This document shows, piece by piece, positions 1 to 11,300 of a DNA stretch of 64,000 nucleotides. A program made the translations under genes and the position numbers. This DNA is from Haberlea rhodopensis (taxonomy: Eukaryota > Streptophyta > Magnoliopsida > Lamiales > Gesneriaceae). The stretch covers positions 4,464,001 through 4,528,000 of the forward strand of contig CAJQUN010000009.1 of assembly GCA_907163345.1 (NCBI GenBank), in the 5' to 3' direction. The notes under the pieces were generated by a model. That model was not told where the DNA came from and did no database searches. It saw only the letters and a list, made by a program, of their open reading frames with translations. Position 1 is the stretch's first letter, and each line of letters begins with the position of its first letter.

Positions 1-2193
1 GTACATCTTCCAGCTGAACATTAGGTGACAAATTAGGGAACACAACCGGTGACACGTCAAATTGTGGTGACATCGATGCATATATTTCGGGGAATCTAAT
101 ATTAACATCTGGGCTGGTTTGTTCTTGTGAGTACATGGGTTGATGAGGCGTGAAATGCGATTGGTCATACGACTGATGCAGTGGTCGAGGAGTATAATAA
201 TCTCCGTACATGTCGCTGGCATATGACGAAGAGGGACCTGACATATATGTCGAGACATAGCTTGATGGGCCAGCATCTCCAACAACCGCATGCATCGGCT
301 GTACTTGTTCTTCGTCACTCACATGTCTCTCTTCGTAGGGCGGAAAGTTTCTATCGCGTCGTTCCTGCGCGACATGCAACACATTTTGTATGACATTTCT
401 GACATCACTAAATGCATCCATGTACGCCCCTATTGATTGTTCCTCAGCGATATTACAGTCGCAGGTAACAGTTAATTGCGACAGCTGATCAATCTGAAAT
501 GAGTGAACAATTTTTATTAAACACTTAAATCTAAACACAATTTTCAAATATGTAATACATATGTAATAATGCAACATACCACATGTTGCCATGCGGGGCC
601 ATCTCCATGTTGATAACCAGCCTCCACAAATTGTCGTTGATGGCCAATGAATCTACGTGTTACTCGTCCATACCAGTCATTGTACCCGACAATTACACCC
701 TGTCCAGCTGACTCATATCGCGGGCTGTCCACGGTATGAGCATGTGCATTAACCCATATAGTCATGTACCGCCTATGGTGTGTAGACCAGTCATTATTTG
801 TTTTACCCCTGCGGTTAACTGCATGTAATATATCATCCCCTAACCGTGGATCTGGTGGGATGTTTTGTACCATGCCGAATTGACGAAAACCCCGCTCAGG
901 ACGATGCATCTCAACTATGTCATACAAAATCAGTGGGCCGATGTATGTCCATAACTCAGTATGCAGTCCTTCAATATAATCATCAGGATACGGCTGCCAA
1001 TTAAACTACAAATATAGTATTACATTAAAATAATGTTCAAAGACTATTATGTTTTATACATGAACATAAAAAATAAAATTACTTGGCTTAATGGCTGCTG
1101 GTCAAGGATGTCCTAATAATTCGTAATGAATGTGTGCCAATTTCTGTAAATCTTACTTTACATGTCTACCTGTGTACTCATAATCATCATAAAAAACATA
1201 AATTATATAACAAAATATTAAATATAATATTATACATTGCAACATAATTTGTAATACATTACCTTGCACCATATGGAGCAACAGGTAAGTAATTGTCCTC
1301 GTCGATTGATATTGGCCCAATATCAATTCTCGGGCGTCCTAGTTGAGGAGGTAAACTTTCGAGCCGGGACCATGCCCAAATCTAAAACATTAACATGAAG
1401 AATATAAATTAAATATGCAAGATATATTTTTTCAGTATTTTAAAATAAAGGTAACGATTAACTGTAGGAGTTGTAATGCACCACATATTACTTTTTTCCC
1501 TCTCTCCGCTGAAGTGCACAACTCACAATATAAGAATGTCAGCACAGCACTACCCCAGCTAAAATTACCAACAGAACTGATATCTTCTAATTTCTGTATG
1601 TATAATAATTTTACAGTATTGCCGGAGCTATCAGGGCACATAATCCCTCGTGCATATTTAGCAACCTCATCCGCCGTACTATGCAAATGGAGGCGATTAA
1701 TCAGTAAATGATGACTGAACGTGGACATTAACAAACATGCACCTTTAAAGTGACCCGGATCTGGTGTAAATCCCAAATGGCGATCACAATATTCTTGCCA
1801 CTCGGGTATTGTCTTATCAACATTGGTACCTGACACTGCAAGATCATTTATTGGCAGACCCCAAATAACTGCAATGTCTTGCAGTGTAATAGTCGCCTCT
1901 CCAGATCTAAGATGGAATGTGTGCGTTTCACGACGACATCTCTCTACTAACGCCGTGATTAGATGAGGGTCAAGGGTAATCTTATTACACCTATATACAC
2001 CATAAAACTCAAACTCATTTAACATACTTACAACACGTATGTCTAATGGGCAAAGATCCCAAAAATAGCCACCCGGATTTCTCACACGCAAGGGCCGATC
2101 AATATCACCTGCCCATACATCTTCAGAACGATGACATGACTGCAATGACAACAGATGATCATCGATTGGGCCTGGTATGGTCATCGGATCCAT
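1..2193 (-). pseudogene. Plant mobile domain (PMD) gene, 3' end beyond window, in-frame stop
   Basis: This resembles the plant mobile domain / MAIN-like family (often labelled 'serine/threonine-protein phosphatase 7 long form homolog'), a domain shared by host genes and transposons. Reading leftwards, exons are 2193-1456 (ATG at 2193, MDPMTIPG), 1381-1263 (starts IWAWSRLE), 1143-1083, 1005-580 (starts FNWQPYPDD) and 493 to beyond base 1, a Ser/Tyr/Gln-rich tail. Family features are the DPHLITALVERCRRETHTFH block, the WGLPI motif and GYNDWYGRVTRRFIG. All junctions have GT and AG in phase, although the first donor (ATC|GTTACC) is weak. The 61-bp third exon has an in-frame TAG at 1113-1115 where the family continues, so the copy is probably non-functional unless that exon is spliced otherwise. 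It could be a transposon passenger or a decayed host gene. A second PMD fragment lies at 35340-35498. Confidence 0.75.
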
Positions 2194-2534
2194 CCTATTA
2201 TATGAAACAAAAAATATATTAGTACATATAGACAACATAAAGTAAACAAAATAATTTAAAACTGATAAAACATGACGAAGCATAGCAGCCACCGCCGACA
2301 ACCACCAGCCATCAGCAACCGGCGACGGCGGCGGCCGCGGACGGCAGCGACAAACTGCGATAGAAATTAATACACGGCGACATGATTTTTACCTCTAAAT
2401 TCTGAAACTATGAAGTGACTGGAAGCAAAATGAGAAAAAAACGATTGTAACTTGAAGGTTGCCGAGGAAGAAATTTAGACTGTAAGTTGGAGGTTGCCGA
2501 AGAAGAAGGGGGCGGGTAAAATTTATAACACCAA

Positions 2535-2816
2535 GTCACGCCAACTCAGTTGGCGTGACCATTAATTGGTCACGCCAACTCAGTTGGCGTGACATCTGAT
2601 ATTAATTGGTCACGCCAACTCGGTTGGCGTGACCAATTATTCACGCCAACTGGAAAAAGCTGGAACCGGTTGGCGTGAAATAATGGTCACGCCAACTGGG
2701 TTGGCGTGACCATTATTTTACAATAATCACGCCAAATAAGTTGGCGTGACCAATATTTATTATGGTCACGCCAACTCAGTTGGCGTGACACATTGAACAC
2801 GCCAACTCAGTTGGCG
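2535..2816. repeat. Cluster of eight imperfect palindromes (CGCCAAC..GTTGGCG)
   Basis: Eight inverted repeats built on the half-site GTTGGCGTGACC lie head to tail at about 2535-2559, 2569-2593, 2604-2638, 2641-2678, 2681-2715, 2728-2749, 2766-2789 and 2800-2816. The core is CGCCAACTCAGTTGGCG, with the central bases varying (CAG, CGG, GGG, AAATAAG). In two copies the symmetry runs 17 bases per arm. They lie 340-620 bp upstream of the PMD start codon. They may be transposon subterminal binding sites, a hairpin-forming satellite or regulatory sites; the sequence does not decide. Confidence 0.9.
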
Positions 2817-4361
2817 GATAAGGTTAGTTTTTAAATTTGTTAAATTTTGAGGTTATTTTGTTATTTGTTTACTTAATTGAGGTTATTTAATTAAATAACC
2901 CTCATCAATTGGGTTCGCTAACGTAGGCAATTGGCAATATTTAAATGTAGTAGAGACTCTTCTAATTTACTACCTGGTTTGAAGATGACTCATTATCGAT
3001 TGGGCGAAAGTGCTTCGTTATTCTCCATACACAGGGGCCCAATGTAGAAGACTTGGGCCGTCTTATTTATTCCACTTATTTCGGCCCAATTTAGAACATC
3101 TATCTTCTTAGCATGTGCTTCAAAATAATAACAATAACACACCGTCTATCCTGGTAGATATTTCTCGCCTCTCTTACTTCTAACTCAGTATATAGTTTCT
3201 TGTCTTACCAGCACCTTTCCTTCAGTTGTAGACAGAAATAACGATCTCCTCAGGAGATGAATATCTTTATCAAGAACAATTTAGGTGAATAACGGAATGG
3301 AATGATAATCTTGCAATTCATGGACGCACCTTTATATGATCACACAAACATCCTAGCCCATATATATTATAAACTCGAAACATGTTTTCGTATTATAAGC
3401 TTCAAACAAGCATTTTGCTATTATTTCCTCGAATAACGGATGTGTCCGCATTCTGTCCTATCAATCAAGAAAATAGGCAGAGCTTCTACCCACAGTACAC
3501 ACAAAAATGGTCCTTAGCCTAACCAACTGCAGAGCAAATATATGTACAAGGCATAAATCAACAAGATTAATGAAAGAGAAGAAAGGTAGTCTTCAGCTAA
3601 ACCACATAGCACTCAAACCTTACTCGTTATCTCATCAAAGAACAGATAAGAGTAACGGCCATCCCTTTTAATATCTCAAACTTATAATGACTGCTTTAGG
3701 AAAATTCAGTTAACAATGTTTCCATCACAATCAACAGATTATCTATGCTGAAGAAAAAAGAGGTTTATTAGCTATGACCGAACTTGTCATAGTGAAAAAT
3801 GATCTTGAGAAATAAGTCAAGAAAATTTTCACTTCGACAATTAATGTTTTATTCTCCATATCCTCTTTGAGTAACATAGGATACCACAGAGTCTTACCCT
3901 TAGCATAATAAATACAGGTCAGTTGCAGTTATTTTTCGTCAAGGATATTTTTCACCACAGCCAAGCTGACAATAGAAAATGCTGGAGAAAACAGCTAGGG
4001 ATTTAGAACAAAACTAAACATTATACTGATGTACCCTAGACATCACTTACAAGTTCCACGATGCAATATACCATGATTCACTACCCTTTATCACCAATAC
4101 CACCTCTCATTGAATTGGATTGAACACCTAAGGTCATCAAAGACAAAAACTAAATATCCAAGAGAGTCAAACTCAACAGTAAGACATTATAATAAGGCAC
4201 AAGACAGCAAGAAGTGAGACCGAGTAAACATTCTTCATAGAGAAGAAAATACATGAGTGCCCCAAACCGAACATACATAAATTTCTGAAGTTCTCTTCAC
4301 ATTTTTCCCCTTCTAAATAAAGCAAAACAAATCACTGCAATTTACCAAATCAAGAATATCA
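2817..4361. other. Intergenic region, no gene recognised
   Basis: About 1.5 kb of AT-rich sequence lies between the palindrome cluster and the stop codon of the membrane-protein gene. All frames are frequently stopped and I found no inverted or direct repeat structure. The right part (about 4200-4361) is probably the 3' untranslated region of the minus-strand gene at 4362-5315. Confidence 0.5.
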
Positions 4362-5315
4362 TCAGGCGTCCAAGTTTTCCATCTGAATGCTGCTTTTAAG
4401 TGGCACGTATTCCCCGAGATATCCACCAAGGTGATCATACAGAGCACTCTTATCTATCCCTTGATGATGATAGCTCTTACAAACATAGTAAAACACGCTC
4501 TGCACCAACAGACCGATCAAATTCACAATCACCAACACGCCAACTAGGAATCCACCAACCATTATCCTGGCCAACACCCCGTAATCATCCCCACCATGCA
4601 CCACCATCGACGCGAAAAGCGCATTAATCACCCCACAAACCCCCAAGTACCCAAAAACGAGAACAAACCCCATGCCAGTCATCCCCTTCAACAACTGATA
4701 GCTTTTCTTCATAGCCGGAAATCCATAAATAGGCTCAAGCACAGACACAACGCTGGCAAGGTGCCACAATGCGCTTATATAAACATGCACAACCAAAAAC
4801 AACAAGAAAACAATCACCAACGAGAATATAAATAAGAAAACATTTTGAGTGTCCACCGCAATGATGAGAAGCACAAGAGATCCCAAGAAGACGATGTTGT
4901 ACACAATCATGGAAAGAGAGACCCATAAGAAGGTAATAAAGAGGCGCTTGAAAACGCTAGGGATGGCAGCTATTGTGGAGGAAAAAGAGACGGGCTTGGA
5001 GGTGTAGAGGGATGCAACGGTGAAGACGACTGCGGCGGTCGAGAGAAGAGAGAAGGCGAATAGGAAGATGAGATAGAAGAACTGGAAAACGAGGAGTTTC
5101 GACCAGTCAGAGGAGGCGCTAATGGGGTCCGATTGGAGCTGCGAGAGGATGGGGTGTGTGAAGAGTGAGTGGGCTAAGATGGCGAAAGACAGAGGGAAAA
5201 TTAGGGTAAGGGTTATGAGATAGAACGTTTTGGGGGACTGTTTGGGTATGGATATGGATTCCTTGAGGATGTCCGGAATACTCAAGAATTGAAGCTCTTC
5301 TGGAGCTAGATCCAT
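4362..5315 (-). CDS. Multi-pass membrane protein, At1g31130/At4g19950-like family
   Basis: An intronless 317-residue protein. I recognise the N-terminal signature MDLAPEELQFL and the ITLTLIFPLSFAILAHSLFTHP block of a conserved plant family annotated in Arabidopsis as uncharacterised membrane proteins (some as 'polyadenylate-binding protein 1-B-binding protein'). About six hydrophobic segments are visible, at roughly residues 32-54, 78-108, 126-146, 148-182, 213-238 and 246-278. A soluble tail follows with YYVCKSYHHQGIDKSALYDHL and YLGEYVPLKSS. The frame stays open upstream to 5339, but no ATG occurs there; ATG at 5315 also matches where the family begins. The biochemical function is unknown, and a role in the secretory pathway or plasma membrane is inferred only from topology. 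No break is seen. Confidence 0.9.
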   Translation of the reverse strand: MDLAPEELQFLSIPDILKESISIPKQSPKTFYLITLTLIFPLSFAILAHSLFTHPILSQLQSDPISASSDWSKLLVFQFFYLIFLFAFSLLSTAAVVFTVASLYTSKPVSFSSTIAAIPSVFKRLFITFLWVSLSMIVYNIVFLGSLVLLIIAVDTQNVFLFIFSLVIVFLLFLVVHVYISALWHLASVVSVLEPIYGFPAMKKSYQLLKGMTGMGFVLVFGYLGVCGVINALFASMVVHGGDDYGVLARIMVGGFLVGVLVIVNLIGLLVQSVFYYVCKSYHHQGIDKSALYDHLGGYLGEYVPLKSSIQMENLDA

Positions 5316-5727
5316 TGGCGAAGGATATCGGTTGGGCAATCGAAAGCCCTTTTCCGCAAAGATCCCTGAGAAATGACTCAGAAATTAACAAGCAATACCA
5401 CTTCGAAGTTCGGAGGAGCAGCGGAACCGAGGAGTGAGAGGCAGAAAAAGAGAAACGGAGGCGGTCTGCGTGCGGTGGTGATGGTGGTGTTGATTGGATG
5501 AACCGCCACTTGCTTAGCGGCGAAGGGAATGGCTGCAAATTCTCTACGGTTAAATTTAATGAGCTATGAATCTCTCTCGTAAAAATGATAATTTTTTAAT
5601 TAATATCCATTTATCTTAATTATCTTAACCAATTGATAATTATAACCACGCTGTTATGAATTATCTAATCTCTTTTCCTAACTACAATGAGGTTATTCAT
5701 TGCTAGAATATATGTGACACTCCGATT

Positions 5728-5783
5728 CAAAGGTTAAGAATTTATTTGGGATCCTATACGCCCAAATAAATTCTTAATCTTTG
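5728..5783. repeat. Short perfect-arm hairpin
   Basis: Two 23-base arms, 5728-5750 and 5761-5783, are inverted complements with one mismatch (a G:U pair if transcribed) and a 10-base loop. The stretch lies upstream of the membrane-protein gene and just left of the hAT-type MITE. It could be the remnant of a foldback transposon or a small-RNA hairpin. No flanking duplication was found. Confidence 0.8.
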
Positions 5784-5887
5784 GATATAATATTGAGATA
5801 GTGCTTAATATTGAGATAATGCTCGTATTGGGACCAATCATATCACGAAAGATAAATAAAATAAATTAATTATAGACGAGGGGCTAC

Positions 5888-6328
5888 TAGGGGTGGTTAC
5901 CGGATCAAACCGGTCCGGTCCGGACCGGAACCGGCCGGTTTCGGGGCCCGTTATGGGCGGAACCGGTCCGATCCGGTAAGGAACCGGATCGGATCCGGTT
6001 CCGGTTCCACCGGTTCCGGGTTGGACCGATTCCAACCCGGAACCGGATTTTTCTTCTTTTTTTTTTAAAAAAAAAAGGAAAAAATGAAAGGAGTTATCGA
6101 AAAAAAAATTTTTTTTTTTTTTTAAAAAATGGATCTGGTTCCGGTTCAATCCGGAACCGGATCCGTTTGGTCCGGAACCGGTAAGATACCGGATCCGGAA
6201 CGGTAGAACCGATCCGGTCCGGTATCAAACCGGTTCGGGACCGGTTAGTCCGATTTCGGTTTCGGACCGGACTAACCGGTCCGGTTTCGGACCGGGTCCG
6301 GATCGACCCGATCCGATAAGCACCCCTA
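5888..6328. mobile_element. hAT-type MITE, 441 bp, internal ACCGG-rich repeats
   Basis: The element starts TAGGGGTGGT and ends AGCACCCCTA, giving an inverted terminal repeat of at least TAGGGGTG. It is flanked by a perfect 8-bp target duplication GGGGCTAC at 5880-5887 and 6329-6336; eight bases is the hAT signature. The inside is made almost entirely of short overlapping palindromes of the kind CCGGAACCGG and GGATCCGG, plus poly-T/poly-A stretches around 6050-6130. The open frames over it are compositional artefacts. It has no transposase, so it would need an autonomous hAT in trans. Confidence 0.9.
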
Positions 6329-6419
6329 GGGGCTACCAACTCCGTGGACTATCGGGCCTTGAACAAGTTGACGGTCCGGAACAAGTACCATATACCACTC
6401 ATTGGAGAGTTGTTCGACT

Positions 6420-7020
6420 ATATACTAATTATAATTATAAAATAGTAATAATAAATAATAATAATATATAATATATATATAACAAAAAAAAATATATATA
6501 TATAGTATATATATTATAATTATTTTTATTGTAAAATAATAATAATTACTATATATGTGGGTGTCTATATATATAAATAATAATAATTATTATTATTATT
6601 ATTATAGATATTTTTTTAATAATCATATAATGATAATAATAAAATAATAATAATAATACATAATATATAACTAAAATAGTAATAAAAATATAATATATAT
6701 ATATAATAATTATTATTATTATAAAATAATAATAATAATATATGTGTGTATATATACATATTATATACATATATATATATACACACACATATACATATTC
6801 ACACACACATATATTAATAATAATAAAAGTATATATATAATAATATATATATAAATAATGATATATAATAATCTATATATAATAATATATAATATATATA
6901 TTATTATTATTATTATACTTTATTATTATTATTATTTTATAATAAAATAATAATAATCAATTAATAATATATATACACAAATATGTAAAAATAATAATAA
7001 TAATAATAATATAAAAGAAT
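6420..7020. repeat. AT/ATT microsatellite tract
   Basis: About 600 bp composed almost only of A and T, with runs of TA, ATT and TAA repeats and a few CA/TG dinucleotide patches near 6725-6800. Nothing here looks like a gene. Confidence 0.95.
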
Positions 7021-7343
7021 ACAAATACAGTATACAATAATAAAGTTGTAGGAAATAAGTTGTACTTTTTTGTGAGAATTTCAGATCTTGAAATATTAAA
7101 AAAAAGTTGGAGGGGTATATATGTCATTTTATTGAAAAATGGGATTAGAATAAGTTAAATATGGTGAGATAATTTTTTTAAAACACTCAAACCAAACATG
7201 GGTCTATTTTTTTATCCAAAGATTAATAAAGCCATCCCCTAAACCAAACACACCCTAAAAGTAAATTGCATCAATTATAGACCCATAAACGTAAAATTGA
7301 ATCAGTATTACAATCCTGCCCGTGGATTTGAGTTCAGAATATG

Positions 7344-7451
7344 GATCAGGTGAACAATCAAAAGTCCAGGTGTTATATCCTATGATGTATGGATATTGAT
7401 CGGGTGAACAATCAAAAGTCCAGGTGTTATATCCTATGATGCACGGATATT
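7344..7451. repeat. 54-bp tandem duplication
   Basis: Two adjacent copies, 7344-7397 and 7398-7451, share TGAACAATCAAAAGTCCAGG and following bases with only a few substitutions (CAGG/CGGG, GTATGG/GCACGG). It abuts the hAT-relic region. Confidence 0.85.
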
Positions 7452-7469
7452 CCTAAAACTTTCACGATA

Positions 7470-8200
7470 ACGTATCCGATACTTTTTTAATATTGATACT
7501 CACGTACTTGTCCGATACGTATTCGATACGTCATATGGTATATCCGAATTAAAAATTAATTTTTTTTATTTTGGATACTTGTCTAGATACTTCAATATAC
7601 TTCTGATTTTCGACGTATCGGATACGCCATGTGGTGTATCCAAATTTAAAAATTATTTTTTAATTTCATTCAACAAAGAGGAACCAAATAACACCACAAC
7701 ATGCCGAAGATTTGATTTTCATTCATAGTTTGAATCATTTCAAGGAAATCTCCACAATATATGAAGGGCGACTCCAAAATGTGGAATGTGTCTGGATATG
7801 CTTTTGAGTCATTAGATGATGTTAGAATTCTTGGTATTGCGAAGATCTCACTTCATGAACCAGAATTTCAGTTTATTATAGTGCAGATGATGTTAATGAA
7901 GAATCAATATATCGAGATAGAGTAGTCAATTAAATGATTAGTCAATATTTTTATGTAACTTTCTTGATTTAAGTAGTAATTGGTGTTTAAAACTCTATTA
8001 TTTGTCGTGCATTTGATGAATTTTAAACTTTGTTATTTTGATTTTATGTGTTTAATGTTGACTATATATTTGAAACTTGAGTTCTTATAAATATTATTGA
8101 TGTATATATATGTTTAAAAATAAAAAAAATTATCGTATCGTATCCTAGAAATTTTGAAAATCTCGTGCAACCATATCCAGATCAGCGTATCCACATATCG
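7470..8200 (+). pseudogene. Decayed hAT/DUF659 transposase C-terminal relic with flanking non-coding repeats
   Basis: Between 7697 and 7800 one plus frame reads HAEDLIFIHSLN and continues to a stop. After a frame change near 7800 the sequence reads AFESLDDVRILGIAKIS then LHEPEFQF. This matches the tail of plant hAT-like transposases with a DUF659 domain, where 'EDLVFVHSNLRLL' is followed by an acidic 'D..LDEPELE' segment (family knowledge). It is flanked by degenerate motifs related to CGTATCCGATAC at 7470-7640 and about 8130-8200, which look like the non-coding ends of the same element. No terminal repeats or target duplication were found. Confidence 0.5.
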
Positions 8201-8330
8201 ATATATGTGTATGTGCATCATATGACTTCAACTTATACCCAATGTATATGATTGACTCTGTTTTGTGGCTCATGCAAAAGTGAATTTAATTATTTCAACT
8301 CATTTAAAAAACTTTATCAAATCAAATATA

Positions 8331-11300
8331 GGGGGATTGCTTATAAATCCCTAAAGCCATTTTATGTTTATGATTCAGTCCCTATTAGTATTTTTAAAAC
8401 ACTCCACCATAGTTTAATTTTTTTGTTTGGTTTCACTCCCTAATTTATGTTTTTTACTAAAATACCCTCTCTTTCATTTTTCTCTTTATTCCTCCCATCA
8501 TTTTATGTTTTCTCTTTCCTCCATTTAACACAATTTCTTCAATATTTTCTCATAATACCATTATCTTACAAACCAAATGCCATATTTGGGTTCAAATATT
8601 GAAGCCTCGCATCCAGTCAATTGGAGATATTCATGCCTTGCAATTCGAAAACATGTTGCACATTAAACCTCCAAACTTTATGTTTTCAATCAAGCCACAA
8701 TAACATAATTAAGAATTCGGGTTCAAATCTCCAAGGCGCATTCACGCTCCAGATGCAGGAGCCAAAGAATGATAACTGAAGGCAGAAAATTCAAGAATGA
8801 ACAAAGGACATAGCTTCCTTGCTGTTGGATCGCTACGTGCAGAAGAAAAACTGAGGAAATAATTGACATGCGACGACCAATCCCGTAATACCCAATGATT
8901 GATCTCAGTAGACAGAAAGTTTGAACAGCCAGCGATCGATCGTGAAGAAAAAAAGATCGATGGCTTCAGCCATAAATTTGTGTGACCACGCGAATGCAGT
9001 TATGGAATTTAATCTGCTTTTTTTAGAAGATATGCACATATATCTTACCAACTTCGAAGGACTTTTAATGGGCCCAGATATCATTAGACGATAGAGAGGT
9101 GATTGATGAATTTACGTAACACTGGAGAGAATATAAAAAGCATTTACTTTTTGCGTTGACATTAAGTACATATCAAGCAACAAGCAAGTACTAGCACTTT
9201 TGCTAATTGACAACAAATCAAACACTTATTGACAATAAATTAACAAATTATTAAGAAGCACGATTTCAAATAACGTAAAAAACAAAGAATGTAATTGTAA
9301 AGTACTTGGTTCGTATTTAAAATATACCAATTTTACATTTAAAAAATACTCAGTTTGTGTTCAAAATTCACAAATTGTGTGCGTTGAAAAGAAATTCTCT
9401 CAATTGGGGCAAACAATGAACGATAATTTCAAAGTACTTGGTTCGTATTCAAAATATACCTATTTTACATATCAAATATACTAAGTTTGTGTTCAAAAGT
9501 GCTCATTTCGTGTGTTGAAAAGCAATTGTCGCAATTGGGGTACTATATACATTGAATCGTGGTACTAGATAATATAGTACCATACATACACAAAAGAACA
9601 TTAAGCTAAATAACATAATTTGTGGTACTAGGTAGCATAACTCGTGGTACTAAATAACATAATTTACGGTATTTAATAAGCTAATTTGTGGTACTAAGTA
9701 ACATAATTCGTGGTACAAAATAACATAATTTGTGGTACTAAGTACAATAATTCGTGGTACTAAATAACATAATTTGTGGTGTGTATAACATAATTTGTGG
9801 TACTAAGTAACATAATTCATTTGATAGCATGTGCTTTTAAACACATAACCGAGTACTTTTTGAACATAATCCGAGTACTTTTTGAACATAAAGTAGTTTG
9901 AATACAAATCAAGCACTAATATCTTAACATTCATTTGATACCGCAAAGTGCTTTTAAACACACCAACCAGGTACTTTTTGAACACAATCTGAGAGTAGGT
10001 ACATTTTGAATACAAACCAAATATCATTATCTTAACATTCATTTGTTACCACCAAATGCTTTTAAAACAGACCAACCGAGTACTTTCTAAACTTAACCCG
10101 AGTACTTTTTGACCATAAAGTAGATACATTTTTATTACAAACCAAGTACCATTCTCTTAACATTCAGTTGATAACAAGTGCTTTTAAACACACCAACCGA
10201 GTACTTTTTGAACACAACCTAAGTACTTTTTGAATATAAAGTAATTACAGTTTAGTATAAACCAAGTACCATTATCTTAACATTCATTTGATACCACCAA
10301 GTGCTTTTAAACACACCAACCGAGTACTTTTTTCAACATAAAACGAGTATATGTCAAATGTACAACATATACATTTTGCATACAAACCAAGTACATTTGT
10401 CTTAACATTCATTGTTTGACACCAAGTGTTTTTAAACACACCAGACGAGTACCTTTCAAACTTAAGACGAGCACATTTATAACATAAAATAGGTACATTT
10501 TATATTTAAACCAAGCACTATGAAATTTTCATCCATGGTTTGGAAACAATCGAGACCTGCTTCTCGTAACACACATCGAGTACCTTTCAAATATAAGACA
10601 AGTACATTTATAACATAACATAGATACATTTTGTATGTAAACCAAGTAATATAAAATTTTCATCCCTTGTTTGGCAACAATTGAGACATGCTTCTCGTAA
10701 CACACAATGAGTACCTTTCAAACATAAGACGAATATATTTATAGCATAATATATGTACATTTTGAATACGAACCAAGTACTTTCCAATTATCATCCATGT
10801 TTGTCCCCAATTGAGACAAATGTTTTTTAGTTAAATATAACATAAGTACATTCTAAATACGAAACAAGTACTTTCCAATCCATGTTTGGCCCTAATTGAG
10901 AAACAGTTTTCGACACACAAAACTAGTACTTTTGGTACACGAACCGAGTATATGTTAAATATAAATAAGTACATTTCCAATTATCATCCATGTTTAACCA
11001 CAATTGAGACAAATGTTTTTCAACTCACAAAACAAATACCTTTGGAGCAACAACCAGGTATATGTTAAATATAACATAAGTACATTATAAATACGAAACA
11101 AGTACTTTCCAATCCATGTTTGGCCCTAATTGAGACAAATATTTTTCAACATACAAAACTAGTACTTTTAATACGCGAACCAATTATATGTTAAATATAT
11201 AATAAGTACATTCTAAATACAAAGCAATTACTTTTCAATTATCATCTATGTTTAACCCAATTGAGTCAAATGCTTTTCAACTCACAAAACCTTTGGAGCA

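Noticed and set aside
5838..6339. Minus-strand open frames rich in Arg, Gly and Pro over the ACCGG repeats
   Set aside because: They are produced by the palindromic repeat inside the hAT MITE and have no independent support.
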